A DNA stretch of 64,000 nt from Streptosporangium nondiastaticum (GTDB lineage Bacteria; Actinomycetota; Actinomycetes; Streptomycetales; Streptomycetaceae). Under the pieces are notes generated by a model. The model saw only the letters and a program-made list of their open reading frames with translations, had not been told where the DNA came from and did not search any database. The position numbers and the translations under genes were made by a program. Below, one piece after another: positions 43,608-51,956 of the stretch (its first letter is position 1; each line of letters begins with the position of its first letter). Location: contig NZ_PXWG01000013.1 of the NCBI RefSeq assembly GCF_003011965.1, positions 1 through 64,000 of the forward strand, in the 5' to 3' direction.

Positions 43608-44396
43608 TCAGGCGGCCGGGGCGGGAGCCGTCAGGTTCAGGGCCGCACGGAGCGCCTCGGTGAAGCGCTCGGCCCGGTCCTGCTGGGGCATGTGACCGGC
43701 GCCTTCGATGACGGTCAGACGGGCGCCGGGGATCAGGCCGGCGCACTCGCGCGGGACCGACAGCGGGACCTCGGTGTCCAGCTCGCCGTGCAGGAAGTGA
43801 GTGGGGACCCGTACGCCGCCCAGCCGGGGCCGGGGGTCGTAGTCCGCCTGGTCGAGGACGAGCTGGTCGATGAGGAACGTGGCGTCCAGGACTTGCCGCA
43901 CCGACCAGTCGATCATGGCGGCGCTCACCCCCGGGCGGAACCAGTGCGGCACGAAGTCCGCCAGGGTGCCCGCCCTGTCGGCGCGCAGATCCGCCAGCAG
44001 CTTGTCCATTCCTTCCCGCATATCGCAGAAGTGGTGGATGCCGGCGTCCACCGGGATGATCGCGCCGATGCGGTCCGGAGCGGCGAGCGCGGCCTCGACG
44101 GTGAACGCACCCGCGATCGACGATCCGATCAGCACCGGCCGGTCGAGCTCCAGGGCGTCGGCGAACTCCAGGATGTCGCTGGTGATGCCGTCGATGCTGT
44201 AGCCGGTGGCGGGCCGGTCCGACCGGCCGCAGCCCCGCCAGTCGAGGGTGATCACGCGGTGGTCGGCCATCAGGTCGGCGGCCTGGGCGTCCCACACGCG
44301 GCCGCTGGTGCCCCAGCCGTGCAGGAACACCAGGGGCCGGCCGGAGCCGAGGTCCTGGTAGTGGAGCGTGGTGCCGTTGACGGTCACGTAGGCCAT
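43608..44396 (-). CDS. Alpha/beta hydrolase
   Basis: The 262-residue hydrolase has LVFLHGWGTSGRVW, the nucleophile elbow LIGSSIAGAF (Ser near residue 95), acid in HGELDTEVP and His in GAGHMPQQD. The closest architecture is the esterase/haloperoxidase-like branch. It begins MAYVTVNGTTLHYQDLG at ATG 44396. The LysR-type gene is divergent, with a 226-base shared region containing tandem repeats, which is the classical arrangement for a LysR regulator and its target. Confidence 0.88.
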   Translation of the reverse strand: MAYVTVNGTTLHYQDLGSGRPLVFLHGWGTSGRVWDAQAADLMADHRVITLDWRGCGRSDRPATGYSIDGITSDILEFADALELDRPVLIGSSIAGAFTVEAALAAPDRIGAIIPVDAGIHHFCDMREGMDKLLADLRADRAGTLADFVPHWFRPGVSAAMIDWSVRQVLDATFLIDQLVLDQADYDPRPRLGGVRVPTHFLHGELDTEVPLSVPRECAGLIPGARLTVIEGAGHMPQQDRAERFTEALRAALNLTAPAPAA

Positions 44397-44548
44397 CGTC
44401 CTGTCCCTTCCTCATGCGCGCCGGCCGGCGGGCCTGCAGGGCCGGCCGGCGGAACGGCCCGCGCGCCGCGCTGTTGTGTCGTGGCCCATTCCACGGGACA
44501 GGGCGGTGACGGCCAAGGAGCGATCCGCTCCTAGACTGATCAAGAAAC

Positions 44549-44610
44549 GTGATGAATCGACGTCATGAATTGGCGTCATGAATCGCGTCATGGATCGCGT
44601 CATGAACCGA
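44549..44610 (+). repeat. Five tandem GTCATGAATCG-type repeats before the LysR gene
   Basis: Units beginning GTGATGAATCGAC, GTCATGAATTGGC, GTCATGAATCGC, GTCATGGATCGC and GTCATGAACCGA follow each other at 12-13-base spacing. They contain the palindrome TCATGA and several unused ATG codons. A possible -10 (TAGACT, about 44532-44537) precedes them. The phasing and place suggest a LysR binding array controlling both the regulator and the hydrolases. Confidence 0.6.
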
Positions 44611-44622
44611 GGGGGAAACGGC

Positions 44623-45564
44623 GTGGAGTTGCGTCAGGTGCGCTACTTCGTGGCGGTGGCCGAGGAGCTGCACTTCGGACGCGCCGCCGAGCGGCTGCAC
44701 ATCGTGCAGCCGACCGTCAGCCAGCAGATCCGGCGGCTCGAGCGCGAGCTCGGCCTCAAGCTGTTCGACCGCACGACCCGTACGGTGACGCTGACCGCCG
44801 CGGGTCGGGCCTTCCTGGCGCACGCCCGCGCCGTCCTGGAAGCCGAGCGTTCCGCGCTTGAGGCCATGGCCGCGCTGCACGCGGAGCAGGAGTCGACCCT
44901 GCGGGTCGGCACCACCACCGGGCTCGGCCTCCGTCTGGACGCGGTGCTGACCGCGCTGACCGAGCGGGCCCCGCAGCTGCTGGTCGAGCTGGTCAGCGCG
45001 CCGCGGGCGACCCGGCTCCAGCAGGTGCGCGACGGGGAACTGGACGCCGCCTTCGTCCGGGGCGCGGACGCGCACAGCCCCGGCCTGGAGTTCCTCCCCC
45101 TGTGGCGCGACTCCCTCGTCGCCGCCCTGCCCACAGGCCACCCTCTGGCCGCGCCACCACATGTGCCCCTCACCGACCTGGCCGGCCTTCCCCTGCGGAT
45201 CGCGCCCCGCGAAACCAACCCGCACCTGGTCGACACGGTCGTCGGCGCCTGCCGCGCCGCGGGCTTCGAGCCGGTCATGGGTGCGGCGTTCACCACCGAC
45301 CAGGACACTCTGGCCGCGATCGCCACCGGCAGGCCGAGCTGGACGGTCTACTACGCGTCGCAGGCCCGCATCCAGCCGGCGCCCCGCGTCTCCTTCCGCC
45401 CGTTCGCCGCCCCTGCCCCCGCCGTCCGTACGTACCTGGTGGTCCGCCCCCACTCCCCTTCCCGCCGGCTGGCCGCTCTCCTGGACGCCTGCAACAGCCT
45501 GGCGCGAGAGGAAGGCCCGGGAGAGGAAGGCCCGGGAGAGGGAAGTCAGGGCGAGGAAGGCTGA
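44623..45564 (+). CDS. LysR-family transcriptional regulator
   Basis: The 313-residue regulator has the LysR winged HTH at the N-terminus (VELRQVRYFVAVAEELHFG, RLHIVQPTVSQQIRRLE, LFDRTTRTVTLTAAG) and a substrate-binding domain (about residues 90-295). The C-terminus ends in Glu/Gly repeats (GPGEEGPGEG). I use GTG 44623, which has GAGGGGG upstream and gives the usual N-terminus; ATG codons at 44578, 44590 and 44602 lie inside the repeat array. It is divergent from the hydrolase genes and is followed by a strong hairpin. Confidence 0.9.
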   Translation: MELRQVRYFVAVAEELHFGRAAERLHIVQPTVSQQIRRLERELGLKLFDRTTRTVTLTAAGRAFLAHARAVLEAERSALEAMAALHAEQESTLRVGTTTGLGLRLDAVLTALTERAPQLLVELVSAPRATRLQQVRDGELDAAFVRGADAHSPGLEFLPLWRDSLVAALPTGHPLAAPPHVPLTDLAGLPLRIAPRETNPHLVDTVVGACRAAGFEPVMGAAFTTDQDTLAAIATGRPSWTVYYASQARIQPAPRVSFRPFAAPAPAVRTYLVVRPHSPSRRLAALLDACNSLAREEGPGEEGPGEGSQGEEG

Positions 45565-45577
45565 GGACCGGGAACAG

Positions 45578-45625
45578 GCGCGCCCCCTGGTCCCGACGGC
45601 GAGCCGCCGGGAACAGGGGGCGCGC
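45578..45625. terminator. Strong bidirectional hairpin terminator
   Basis: GCGCGCCCCCTG (45578-45589) pairs perfectly with CAGGGGGCGCGC (45614-45625). Further complementary bases inside the 24-base loop allow a longer structure. It separates the convergent LysR and methyltransferase genes. Confidence 0.75.
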
Positions 45626-45634
45626 TGCTCTCCG

Positions 45635-46492
45635 TCAGACCCGATCGGCCGCGATGAGCAGGTACTGGAAGCTGCCGTCCTTGTACGCGGTCAGGAAGGC
45701 CTTCTCGATGCCCGTGGCCAGGGGCGACTGGGCGCGCAGCTCCCAGTACGGGATGGTGGCCTCGGTCAGGTCCACGACGGCGGCCGGGACGAGGCGGTTC
45801 TTCGCCATCTCCTTGAAGTAGCTGCTGCGCGGGTGGATGTCGCAGATGTAGTGGGCGTTGATCTCGCTGACGGCCCGGGAGGGCAGGCCGTAGCTGTCGT
45901 TGTAGCAGCCGGTGATGGTCACGTACCTGCCGCCGTGCCGCAGCATCCGGGCGTACTCCGGGAACAGCTGGGAGAGGTCGACGTACATGGTGCTCTCGTT
46001 GTTCCAGATGGCCCGGAAGCGGTCCGTCTCGAAGCCGGTGTCCAGCATGTTCTTGAGGTGGAAGCGCACCTTGTCGGACACGCCGCGCTTCTCGGCCTGC
46101 TCGTTGGCGAACGCCACCTGGGTCTCGGAGATGGAGATGCCGTCGACGTGGCAGCCGAAGCGCTGGTTGGCGACGAGGCTGCTGCCGCCGCGGCCCGAGC
46201 CGGAGTCCAGCAGGTAGTCGTCGGGGGTGATGGGTCCGAGGTGGCTCAGGAGCAGATCCGCCTGGGCGCACTCCAGCCGGTGCAGCTCGGCGGTGATCCG
46301 CTCGTCGCGGGTCTCCTCCGGCCCGTCCAGGACCGACCAGTCGGCGTCGCCGATGCCGTAGTGGTGGTGGTAGATGCCGTCCACTTCGCCGAGGCGGAGG
46401 TTGACCGGGTTCTTCTCGCGGTTCCAGTAATCGGCGACGGACCGCTGGTACGCGCTGGCGAGGACCGGGGCGGGGGTCTCCTGAATGGTCAC
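45635..46492 (-). CDS. Geranyl diphosphate 2-C-methyltransferase (MIB pathway)
   Basis: The 285-residue SAM-dependent methyltransferase contains YLLDSGSGRGGSSLVANQRF (SAM-binding motif I), VNLRLGEVDGIYHHHYGIG and WNNESTMYVDLSQLFPEYAR. These are characteristic of the GPP C2-methyltransferase of 2-methylisoborneol synthesis (SCO7701 type). It converts GPP to 2-methyl-GPP. GTG 46492 gives an N-terminus TIQETPAPV. The MIB synthase gene lies upstream on the same strand, 163 bases away, and the two form the known two-gene core of the musty-odour pathway. Confidence 0.92.
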   Translation of the reverse strand: MTIQETPAPVLASAYQRSVADYWNREKNPVNLRLGEVDGIYHHHYGIGDADWSVLDGPEETRDERITAELHRLECAQADLLLSHLGPITPDDYLLDSGSGRGGSSLVANQRFGCHVDGISISETQVAFANEQAEKRGVSDKVRFHLKNMLDTGFETDRFRAIWNNESTMYVDLSQLFPEYARMLRHGGRYVTITGCYNDSYGLPSRAVSEINAHYICDIHPRSSYFKEMAKNRLVPAAVVDLTEATIPYWELRAQSPLATGIEKAFLTAYKDGSFQYLLIAADRV

Positions 46493-46563
46493 CGTGTCTT
46501 CTCTTTTCGATAGCGGGTGAACTGATAGGAACTCAACTGAAAGGGAGTCGCGGGAAGTCGCCC

Positions 46564-46655
46564 GGCCACCGAGCCACCCGGTCACCGAGCCGTCCGGTCA
46601 CCGAGTCGCTGGGTCACCGAGTCGCTGGGTCACCGGTGCACTGGAGGTCACCGGG
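46564..46655 (-). repeat. Tandem GGTCACCGAGTCGCTG repeats between the MIB genes
   Basis: Five to six copies of a 16-base unit (GGTCACCGAGTCGCTG and variants) fill the gap between the MIB synthase stop and the methyltransferase start. Two adjacent copies are nearly exact. They may form RNA structure that tunes expression of the second gene. Confidence 0.6.
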
Positions 46656-47912
46656 TCACTTGACCGGTGCCTCGCGGTAGCGGGGGCTGGTGGCGTGCCA
46701 CTCCTTGCTGCCGCCCATCCACGCCCACAGCCCGGTCAGGTAGCGCCGCAGGGCCGGGGAGCCGGCCGCGCTCAGGAGGGCGCACTCGGCCTCCACCGTG
46801 TGCATCAGCTCGTCGTGGATGCACGCCGCGCGGTTGACGGCCTCCTGCAGCGAGCAGTTGTCCTCGGCGGCGATGAGGTTGGGCAGGTTGGTGTCGGTGG
46901 GGTCTTCCTTGGTCATCGAGTACAGGTCGTTGAGCAGCACGTTGGCCGTTCCGGCGTACAGGTACGTCCGGCGCACGCGCGCGTCGGCGAACTCCGCGGC
47001 CGGGAGTTCGTAGCCGCCGACCGGGTCGATGAGGACCATGCAGGGGTAGAAGGCGTTCTCGTAGCGGTGCAGCAGGTACTCCCACACGGCGGGGGTCCGC
47101 CCGGAGCCGCGCCACTCCGCCTCCTGGTTGTAGCCCACGAACATCACGGCGAGTTCGTGGCGCAGCCGGGCGACCTGGGTGGGACTCGCGATCTCCGCCA
47201 GGTGGTCGAGGCAGGAGCGGAAGGCGCGCAGCACCGGCTCCTTGCGGACGAGGTCCTCGAACTCGGCGAGGTAGCGGGCCGGGAGCCGGACGGGGTCGAC
47301 GACGGCGTGGGCCATGGCCAGGCGCGAGCCGATCAGCTCCGGGCTGGTGTCCTCGCCCTCGTCCACCCAGTGGTCGTCGACGGCCCATTCGGAGAGCCCG
47401 CACTTGGCGGCGATGAGGATGCGCTCGGGGTCGTCGGTGTCGGGGTGGGCGAGCATGAACAGCCGGCCGAAGTTGTGCGACCGGAGCCGTTCGAGGCGGC
47501 CCTGGAAGATGCCGACCTCCTCGGCCCACTCGACGAGCCGGTTGTTGACCTCTTCGCCGAGGGCCGGGTCGTCGCGCTCGGCGTCCGGGCAGTAGAGCGG
47601 CGGCACGACGACGGAGGACCCTTCGGACCCCTCGCCGCTTTCCGGTCCTTCGCCCGGGCCCGCGGCGGCGTCCTGCCCGGCCGGAGGCGCGGATGCCGGT
47701 GCGGCGGCGGGCGCCTCCGACGGCAGGCCGGCTTCGGCGAGGGCCGTACGGAACAGACGGGCCGCCGAAGTCCCCAGCCCCGTCGGCCCCGCGAGGAGGC
47801 CCTGCACCGCCTCCGCCACGGCCGGCCCCGGCCCGCCGGCTGCGGAGTGGTGCGGGCGGAGGGCACTGGGCGCTCCCGCCTGGAGCGGAGAGGCGCCGTC
47901 AAGCTGGGGCAT
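46656..47912 (-). CDS. 2-methylisoborneol synthase
   Basis: The 418-residue class I terpene cyclase has a Pro/Ala-rich N-terminal extension of about 110 residues typical of MIB synthases, then the catalytic domain with the aspartate motif WAVDDHWVDE, the pyrophosphate sensor region and the NSE motif NDLYSMTKED. FVGYNQEAEWRGSGRTPAVWEYL and GSKEWHATSPRY are MIB-synthase-specific stretches. It cyclises 2-methyl-GPP and adds water to make 2-methylisoborneol. The following gene supplies the methylated substrate. In S. coelicolor a cyclic-nucleotide-binding protein gene belongs to this operon; none is seen here. Confidence 0.93.
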   Translation of the reverse strand: MPQLDGASPLQAGAPSALRPHHSAAGGPGPAVAEAVQGLLAGPTGLGTSAARLFRTALAEAGLPSEAPAAAPASAPPAGQDAAAGPGEGPESGEGSEGSSVVVPPLYCPDAERDDPALGEEVNNRLVEWAEEVGIFQGRLERLRSHNFGRLFMLAHPDTDDPERILIAAKCGLSEWAVDDHWVDEGEDTSPELIGSRLAMAHAVVDPVRLPARYLAEFEDLVRKEPVLRAFRSCLDHLAEIASPTQVARLRHELAVMFVGYNQEAEWRGSGRTPAVWEYLLHRYENAFYPCMVLIDPVGGYELPAAEFADARVRRTYLYAGTANVLLNDLYSMTKEDPTDTNLPNLIAAEDNCSLQEAVNRAACIHDELMHTVEAECALLSAAGSPALRRYLTGLWAWMGGSKEWHATSPRYREAPVK

Positions 47913-48345
47913 CCGGGGGTCCCTTCGCTACGCATGCGGGCATCGCGAACGGCGGTCCGCGATGCCGGAGTTCTCCGGTCAGCAGACTGACGGGCCGGGA
48001 GGGGCCTTGCACAGCGGTAGCGGCACACATTCATCCGTATGTAGCTGTGTATGTTTATCCGGCCGCGTTGTGGTCCAGATACGGCAGAAGGGCTTCCTGT
48101 GAAACGGTGGCCCGGGAGGCGCCGGCCAAGACGAGGTAAAGGGACGTCAGGGCGCCTTTCAGCCCAGCTAGTTGATGCGGGAAGGGCGCACTGCCGGCAT
48201 GGAAGACCCGGCGGGCGACCTGGAGGCACGGCCCCGGTCCGCCGGCCCGCCCCCGGCAGGCGCTTCGCCGCCTCTCCGCGGGGCGGCGCCCGTATCGACT
48301 TGCCGACCGGTGGGCTAGTAGATTCTCAGGCCGAGGGGGTGCGCC
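47913..48345. other. Promoter region of the MIB operon and a divergent transcript
   Basis: No complete gene is evident. Around 48025-48062 the sequence is AT-rich for this genome, with CATACACAGCTACATAC-like direct repeats on the minus strand, which is a likely promoter for the MIB operon. The divergent small reading frame at 48346 starts on its right. Confidence 0.5.
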
Positions 48346-48477
48346 TTGGACGGCATTGCTGACGGACGTGACACCACACCGGCCGACAGACCGAGCCTGC
48401 AGTCGATCAGCGAGGTGATCGAACGGGGCCGGGTGCTGGAGGGGCTGCCGCTGCTGCCGCGAACCGACGACGTATAG
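48346..48477 (+). pseudogene. 43-codon frame resembling the C-terminal tail of an XRE regulator
   Basis: A TTG-initiated frame behind GAGGGGG (about 48334-48339) encodes 43 residues including SLQSISEVIERGRVLEGLP. This pattern closes the XRE regulators found upstream of ImmA/IrrE genes in Streptomyces. The DNA-binding part is missing; a stop lies in frame at 48319-48321. It is probably what remains after deletion of the regulator, although the ribosome site means a short peptide could still be made. Confidence 0.45.
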
Positions 48478-48533
48478 CAACCGGCAGACACCTGCCGGGT
48501 GTTCTTCTGGAACGAGCGGGTGAAAGAGAGTCA

Positions 48534-49106
48534 GTGGGAGCACATCACGTCCGCGCCGGTGGTTCCGGATCCGCAGCCGCCGGCCACGAGTCCAGGCGAG
48601 CGCTGCGACGGCTGCGCCGTGGCGCCGCCACCCTGCTGACCCGGCTCGAACTGCCGGACCGGTGCGACATCGTGACGCTGTGCGAACACCTGAGCCGTGA
48701 GCGGGGCAGGCCGCTCCACCTCGCTCCGGTGATCATGGGCGCGTCGTACCCGTGCGGGATGTGGGTGGCACTGGACACGGCCGACATCGTCATCTTCGAG
48801 GCCAACACCAGCAGGCTCCACCAGGACCACATCATCGCGCACGAACTCGCGCACATGATCTGCAGCCACCGGGGGGACACCGACCCGGCCGGCTCCTCGG
48901 GCCTGTCCTCGATGTTCCCGCACCTCGACGCGGAGCGGGTCCGCGAGGCGCTCGGCCGTACCAGCTATTCGACGGAGGAGGAGCAGGAAGCCGAAATCAT
49001 GGCGTCGTTGATCCTGGAGCACGTCACGCGCCCACCGCTGGAGAGCAGATGGGCCGTCCCCTCGGTGGACGCGGAGACCGTGGCCCGCATAGAGAGGTCA
49101 CTGTGA
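48534..49106 (+). CDS. ImmA/IrrE-family metallo-endopeptidase
   Basis: The 190-residue protein has the zinc-protease motif HELAHMICSH (HExxH with a third His nearby) at about residues 103-112, preceded by IVIFEANTSRLHQDHIIA. ImmA/IrrE proteases cleave XRE-type repressors and so switch genes on. Its partner is normally the XRE gene just upstream, but here only a 43-codon tail remains. The protease may therefore act on another repressor or be redundant. GTG 48534 has AAAGAGAG upstream. The membrane protein gene starts 28 bases downstream. Confidence 0.87.
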   Translation: MGAHHVRAGGSGSAAAGHESRRALRRLRRGAATLLTRLELPDRCDIVTLCEHLSRERGRPLHLAPVIMGASYPCGMWVALDTADIVIFEANTSRLHQDHIIAHELAHMICSHRGDTDPAGSSGLSSMFPHLDAERVREALGRTSYSTEEEQEAEIMASLILEHVTRPPLESRWAVPSVDAETVARIERSL

Positions 49107-49134
49107 CCTCACCCCTCCTCGCCGAGGGGGCACC

Positions 49135-50301
49135 GTGCTGGGTCTGAAGAGCGTCATCTTCCCCGTCTGCGCCGCCCTCTGCGCCATCGCCTTCCTGTAC
49201 AAGCTCCTCGACGTCCGGAAGGGGAGCCGGGACCCGGCGCTGATCGCCCTCCTGGCCGCCTTCCTCTGCAAGGGCGTCTCCTTCGTCCTGTCGACCCCCG
49301 CGGTGTCGGCCGGCGTCGACAGGTTCTCCGGCGTCAGCAACCTGGGGGCCCTCGGCATCCACCTCATGGGCGGGGCCTCCTCAAGCGCCGCCTTCCTCAT
49401 CGCGATCGTCCACTGGGTCCATCCGCGGGACGTGGCGCGCGCCAGGACCCGCATGCTCCTGACCGCGACCGCCCTCTGCGCGACGGCCATGCTCGTCCTG
49501 TGGTGGGCCGGTGACGACGGGTCCGGCCAGCGGTCGCAGCACTACTTGCTGCAGAACGCGCACCGGCCCGTCACCGCCGCCTACCTGCTGCTGTACGTCA
49601 CCGCGTTCGGTGCGGGACTGGTCGAGATCATCCGGCTCAGCCTCCGGTACGGCAAGGTCTCCGGCCGCGCGTGGCTCCGCCGCGGTCTGCACTGCACGGC
49701 GGCCGGCGCCGCCGCCTACCTCGTCTACTGCCTGAACCGGGCCTGGGCCGTCGTGGCGGTGCAACTGGACCTGGCCCCGCTGGACTGGGAAGCCGTCACC
49801 CCCCTGTCCAACGGCATCGGCATCACCTTCCTCGCCGCCGGGCTCACCATGCCGTCCTGGGGCCCGCGGCTCTCCGCCGCCCGGCAGCGCACGGACCACT
49901 TCCTCGCCCACCAGAAGCTCCACCGGCTGTGGAGCGACCTCTGCGCCGCCAGCCCGAACATCGCCCTGAGCCCTCCGGAGCGTTCGCGGCTCGTCCGCTT
50001 CGCGCCGTACGACATCAACTACCGGCTCTACCGGCGCGTCATCGAGATCCAGGACGGGATCCTCGCCCTGCGCCCGTACATGCCCGAGGAGCCGGACGGC
50101 GCGACCGCGGATGCCGAGGCGGCTCTCGTGGCGGCGGCGATCGATGCGAAGATGCGGGAGGTCGAACTGCCCGAGGAGCCGCCGACCGTGACGTCCTTCG
50201 TCCCTTCGGACGTGGACTACGCGGGCGAGGTCTCCCGGCTGGTCGGGGTGGCCCGCGCCTACTCCGCCCTGGTCAAACAGGGGCAGGGCGGCGAGCAGTG
50301 A
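49135..50301 (+). CDS. MAB_1171c-like integral membrane protein
   Basis: The 388-residue protein has about seven TM helices in residues 1-240 and a cytoplasmic C-terminal domain with LHRLWSDLCAASPNIAL and RLYRRVIEIQDGILALRPYM, which is the characteristic segment of actinobacterial MAB_1171c-type proteins. These genes very often follow XRE and ImmA/IrrE genes, suggesting a common signalling or defence-like function, but the biochemical role is unknown. It starts at GTG 49135 after CGAGGGGG. Confidence 0.82.
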   Translation: MLGLKSVIFPVCAALCAIAFLYKLLDVRKGSRDPALIALLAAFLCKGVSFVLSTPAVSAGVDRFSGVSNLGALGIHLMGGASSSAAFLIAIVHWVHPRDVARARTRMLLTATALCATAMLVLWWAGDDGSGQRSQHYLLQNAHRPVTAAYLLLYVTAFGAGLVEIIRLSLRYGKVSGRAWLRRGLHCTAAGAAAYLVYCLNRAWAVVAVQLDLAPLDWEAVTPLSNGIGITFLAAGLTMPSWGPRLSAARQRTDHFLAHQKLHRLWSDLCAASPNIALSPPERSRLVRFAPYDINYRLYRRVIEIQDGILALRPYMPEEPDGATADAEAALVAAAIDAKMREVELPEEPPTVTSFVPSDVDYAGEVSRLVGVARAYSALVKQGQGGEQ

Positions 50302-50339
50302 GCCAAGTCAGCCATGGGACGCGTGAGGAGAAGCAGGTC

Positions 50340-51335
50340 ATGAAGAACCGCAGACTCGGTGGCAGCGGTGCGACCGTCTCGGCCGTCGGTCTCGGATGCA
50401 TGGGCATGTCCATCGCCTACGGCCCCGCCGATCCGGCGGAGGCGCGGCGCACCCTCGACCGCGCCGCCGAGCTGGGCATCACGTTCCTCGACACGGCGGA
50501 CGCGTACGGGCGGGGCGCCAACGAGGAGCTCCTGGGGAGCTGGCTGGACGGGCGGGCGCGCGAGAGCTTCTTCCTCGCCACCAAGTTCGGGCTGCGGCAC
50601 GACCCCGTCAGCGGACGGGTCGACCGGGTGGACAACTCGCCGGAGCACGTGAAGAGGGCCTGTGACGCCTCGCTGCGCAGGCTGGGCGTCGACCACATCG
50701 ATCTGTACTACGTCCACCGCCGCTCCCCCGAGGTTCCGGTCGAGGAGACCGTGGGGGCCATGGCGGAACTCGTCGCCGCCGGCAAGGTGCGTTTCCTCGG
50801 GCTGTCGGAAGTGAGCTCCCGGACGCTGCGGGACGCGCACGCGGTGCATCCCATCAGTGCCGTGCAGATGGAGTACTCGCTGGCCACCCGCGACGTGGTG
50901 GAGGGCGACATGCTCGCGACGTGCCGGGAGCTCGGCACGGCCGTGGTGGCGTACTCGCCGCTGGGCCGCGGCATGCTCGCCGGCGCCGTCTCCTCGCGCG
51001 AGGAGCTCTCCGAAGGGGACAACCGGCTGCGCTGGCCCCGGTTCTCCGCGGAGAACATCGACCGCAACCTCGCGCTCGTGCGCGCCCTCGAAGCCGTCGC
51101 CGGGGAGATCGGCTGCACTCCCGCGCAGGCCGCGCTCGGCTGGCTGCTCGCCCAGGGCGACGACATCATCCCGATCCCCGGCACCAAGCGCCTCGCCCGC
51201 CTCGAAGAGAACGCCGCGGCCGTGGAGCTGGTGATGACGCCGGAGCAGCTGGCGCGGATCGGCGACGCCGTACCCGCAGATGCGGTGGCCGGGGCGCGCT
51301 ATCCGGAGCAGGCCCTGAACCGGCTGGGTCACTGA
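50340..51335 (+). CDS. Aldo/keto reductase
   Basis: The 331-residue TIM-barrel NADPH oxidoreductase has FLDTADAYGRGANEELLG (catalytic Asp and Tyr), LATKFG (Lys), YYVHRRSPEVPVEE (His), VQMEYSL and PIPGTKRLARLEEN (cofactor phosphate site). It belongs to the AKR13/YajO-like group of general aldehyde and ketone reductases. ATG 50340 follows GAGGAGAAG with good spacing. It may be co-transcribed with the upstream membrane protein (38-base gap), though a functional link is not obvious. Confidence 0.92.
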   Translation: MKNRRLGGSGATVSAVGLGCMGMSIAYGPADPAEARRTLDRAAELGITFLDTADAYGRGANEELLGSWLDGRARESFFLATKFGLRHDPVSGRVDRVDNSPEHVKRACDASLRRLGVDHIDLYYVHRRSPEVPVEETVGAMAELVAAGKVRFLGLSEVSSRTLRDAHAVHPISAVQMEYSLATRDVVEGDMLATCRELGTAVVAYSPLGRGMLAGAVSSREELSEGDNRLRWPRFSAENIDRNLALVRALEAVAGEIGCTPAQAALGWLLAQGDDIIPIPGTKRLARLEENAAAVELVMTPEQLARIGDAVPADAVAGARYPEQALNRLGH

Positions 51336-51359
51336 CCGCGGGCCGGCCCGGGCACCGGG

Positions 51360-51956
51360 TCAGTACGCGCCGATCGACCAGAAGACGCCCACCTCGTCGT
51401 CGCTCACCGCGATGAGGCCCAGGTCGTCGAACAGGTCGAGGCCGCCGAGGTACGCGGAGGTGAGGAAGCTGTGGGACCGCGTGCCCTGAAGGCACGCCCC
51501 GACGAAGTCCGGGGCCGGGTCGGAGGCGGCGGCCGTCGCGTTCGTCCAGTACCGGGCGCCGGGGCCGTACCTGCCGAGCAGGGTGCGGGCGTCCGCCAGC
51601 GCGGCCTCCCGGCCCTCGCGGGAGCGGGAGCGGACGGGGGCGGGTTCCGCCTGCCACTCCTCCGTCATGACGGCGAGCGCGCCGACCGCCGCCTCCGCCT
51701 CCAGGCGGTAGAGGCGGCCGGGCATCTCGGCGGCGGCCGGCGGGTCGAAGGGGTACGCGGGCAGCGCGGGACCCCCGATGTCGCTGATCTCCGCGTCCAG
51801 CCTGATCCAGCCGCGCGGGTCGGGCACCGCCCGGTACATCACGGCGTGGACGTCGTGCGCCCAGTCCTCGTGCCGGCGGGGGCCGGTGGCCACGAAGACG
51901 TAGGGGTCGTCGAGGAGCCGCAGTGCCGCCGCGTTCCAGTCCGCCTCCGTCACCAT
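51360..51956 (-). CDS. Hypothetical protein (198 aa), lipoprotein-coupled
   Basis: I do not recognise a family. The soluble acidic protein starts MVTEADWNAAALRLLDDP. It has WIRLDAEISDIGGPALPAYPF, an Arg-rich helix near residue 115, and ends LIAVSDDEVGVFWSIGAY. There is no signal peptide or TM helix. Its ATG overlaps the stop of the upstream lipoprotein gene by one base (TGATG), so the two are translated together and may interact functionally. Confidence 0.7.
   Translation of the reverse strand: MVTEADWNAAALRLLDDPYVFVATGPRRHEDWAHDVHAVMYRAVPDPRGWIRLDAEISDIGGPALPAYPFDPPAAAEMPGRLYRLEAEAAVGALAVMTEEWQAEPAPVRSRSREGREAALADARTLLGRYGPGARYWTNATAAASDPAPDFVGACLQGTRSHSFLTSAYLGGLDLFDDLGLIAVSDDEVGVFWSIGAY

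Noticed and set aside
44549-44610. CRISPR or coding repeat
   Set aside because: Units are 12-13 bases without spacers and the real LysR start lies downstream.
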